From assembly GCA_009741485.1 (NCBI GenBank), contig CM019218.1, positions 38,936,111-39,000,110 of the forward strand: 64,000 nucleotides of DNA, read 5' to 3'. Shown piece by piece: positions 62,415 to 64,000 of the stretch. The notes beneath the pieces were generated by a model that was given only the letters and a program-made list of their open reading frames with translations, was not told where the DNA came from and searched no databases. The translations under genes were made by a program, and so were the position numbers. This stretch comes from Malurus cyaneus samueli (taxonomy: Eukaryota; Chordata; Aves; Passeriformes; Maluridae). Position 1 is the stretch's first letter; the number at the start of each line of letters is the position of its first letter.

Positions 62415-64000
62415 GTGACAGACAGACTCTACCTAGGGTGCTGCTTGTTATGACTGCCCCTTGAGATTCTTATTAGCCATCTACATGATGAAGCAGCAGA
62501 TGAAGGCAAGCATTTCAGTCTCTTCTTGCTCCAAGACAGTGATGTGACCCTCTGGTTACAGCAACAACATGCTTTATTCCTTTATTTCCACAGAATCTTA
62601 TGGATTTTTTTTTTTTATCTTGCCTAAAATATCATGCAGTTCATGAAGGAAGGGAGAAAAAAACTTTCTTCAAATCTCTTTTTTTGCAACTTGTTTGTGA
62701 TCATAATTTGCTACTTCATTTGCATCTGGTACTTTCTTTGGACATGAAGAGAGTAAAAAAAATAAACAACAACTAAGGAACAAAACATCACTCATAATGA
62801 TTGTTTTTTTCTTATACTCCAGTTTGCTTTTTTCCCCCCACAGAGGGAATGACTTGTAGATCTTGTCATCTTGAATACTTGATAGGTACACTGCACTACA
62901 GAAATAAATAAATCCATCATCTTGGTTTAATGTGTACCCATCAGCTGACACACAAGGGAATGTGTTGGATATGTAAGTAGTTGCATAGGAATTTTGTACT
63001 GTTCCTTAAATAGCCATCATATGTACACCAACGTTTTGGAAGAAATTTTTCTGCTGCAATTTATATATGAATAATAATATGAATAATCTGAAGGTCACTT
63101 TGTCATTCATAGGAAATCCTCCATCTGCCGTGTGAAGGGTGTGTTATCTCAAATGTTTCTATTGAGTTGTTTGAACTGAGTGCTTTTCCTACTCTCATTA
63201 AGGCAAATTCTCACATCCACAGGGAATCACTGCCTAAAAATCCTATTCCAAGTATCTTGAGAATACACACACCTGAAGTGTGTGATTTGCTGTTTCTGTG
63301 ACTAAGTGCTAGAGGAGAAAGTTTGGATTTGCACTCTTGACCTCCACACTCTAGTTTACAGTGTCTTTTCCCTGTGTGTTTGTGCTACAGCAGCGTTTCC
63401 TGCAGCTTCCCTGGCTGGCACATCAAAGGGAACATTGTGCTTCGAGTGCTCTGCCCTGGGCTGAGCTCTCTGATGGGACAGGTGGCCACCTGAGCAACCT
63501 GTTGGACCAGCAATGCTTGTAGGTACTTCACACTGAATGCTTTGTCAGTTATCGAATCTTTGAAATCAAAGATAAACACAACTGGGAATGAAACAAGCAA
63601 ATGAATGCTGCTAAGAGAACGTTTGGTTGCCTGTGGGATTTGTCAATAACTTTCAATTGCTTAGTAGCAGGGAGGAAACAGACCTTTTAAAATTAGGAAA
63701 TCCTCTATTTGGCACAGAGACATGAAGAAAATCCAATATCGTGCCCTGAAACAGCCAAGAGTACTAGAGTGAGGGGAAAAATGTTTATTTCAAATTGTTT
63801 ACTGCCGAATGATTGTTTAATGTTCTAAATATCCTGAAGAAATAGGCCAGGATTTAAAGCTCTGTGATAAAATATTTACAGTTTTCAGGCCAGCCGAGGT
63901 GTATAGGGGGGTGGATGGAGTGTTGTATGTGACCTAGATATATATGAAGTCTTGCTAGATGGCAGATTATGATCTGAGAGGGATGATCCCTAAAGATTTC

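Larger units (their letters stand above)
56647..64000. other. Unique AT-rich DNA with two weak exon candidates
   Basis: About 7.4 kb of single-copy sequence. It contains exon-like stretches at 60026-60141 and 62358-62414, a motif-dense patch at 59410-59540 and a short repeat at 61324-61355. No transposon or recognised gene is present. Confidence 0.65.

Overview
The window looks like nuclear DNA of a bird, most likely a songbird. It is AT-rich throughout and holds degenerate CR1 LINE 3' ends in both orientations, with the typical 'ATTCTATGATT' tail. It also holds three solo LTRs of avian endogenous retrovirus families that I recognise from memory of bird genomes. There are no bacterial operons, ribosome binding sites, CRISPR arrays or rRNA. 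A run of 10 N at 16075-16084 and a single N at 32899 mark a draft assembly.

No protein-coding gene can be called with confidence. Almost every open frame is short and of the size expected by chance. The window is best read as intergenic DNA or as the inside of one or more very large introns. Four stretches have the form of internal exons: an open frame bounded by a credible splice acceptor and donor. The best is on the minus strand at 26488-26595: 108 nt, exactly 36 codons, phase 0/0, with a CTAAC branch point. Weaker ones are at 3916-4070, 60026-60141 (GC donor) and 62358-62414 on the plus strand. A possible 24-nt microexon lies at 34194-34217 on the minus strand. I could not assign any of them to a family.

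Layout. 1-10770: unique AT-rich DNA with a CpG-richer island at about 8780-9160. 10771-11268: the longest CR1 copy. 11269-21772: unique DNA with an assembly gap and two candidate regulatory elements, at 14090-14215 and 18230-18470. 21773-22688: an old solo LTR. 22689-28129: unique DNA with a CpG-containing block and CTCF-like site at 23540-23880, a CR1 copy at 24333-24632, the best exon candidate, a T-tract array at 27224-27286 and a CR1 tail. 28130-28705: a second old LTR. 28706-46231: long unique DNA, one CR1 fragment, and two near-identical 25-nt motifs at about 33.35 and 35.61 kb. 46238-47486: a young-looking solo LTR with a perfect 6-bp target duplication. 47493-64000: unique DNA with one CR1 copy at 56421-56646 and several candidate conserved non-coding elements.

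The most interesting content beyond the repeats is regulatory-looking. Dense homeodomain, POU and CRE-type motifs occur in short CpG-retaining islands, and an 11-mer (CTGCTTATCAG) was found four times by eye, all on the plus strand. This pattern suits a gene desert around a developmental gene, but that is inference and needs cross-species alignment.
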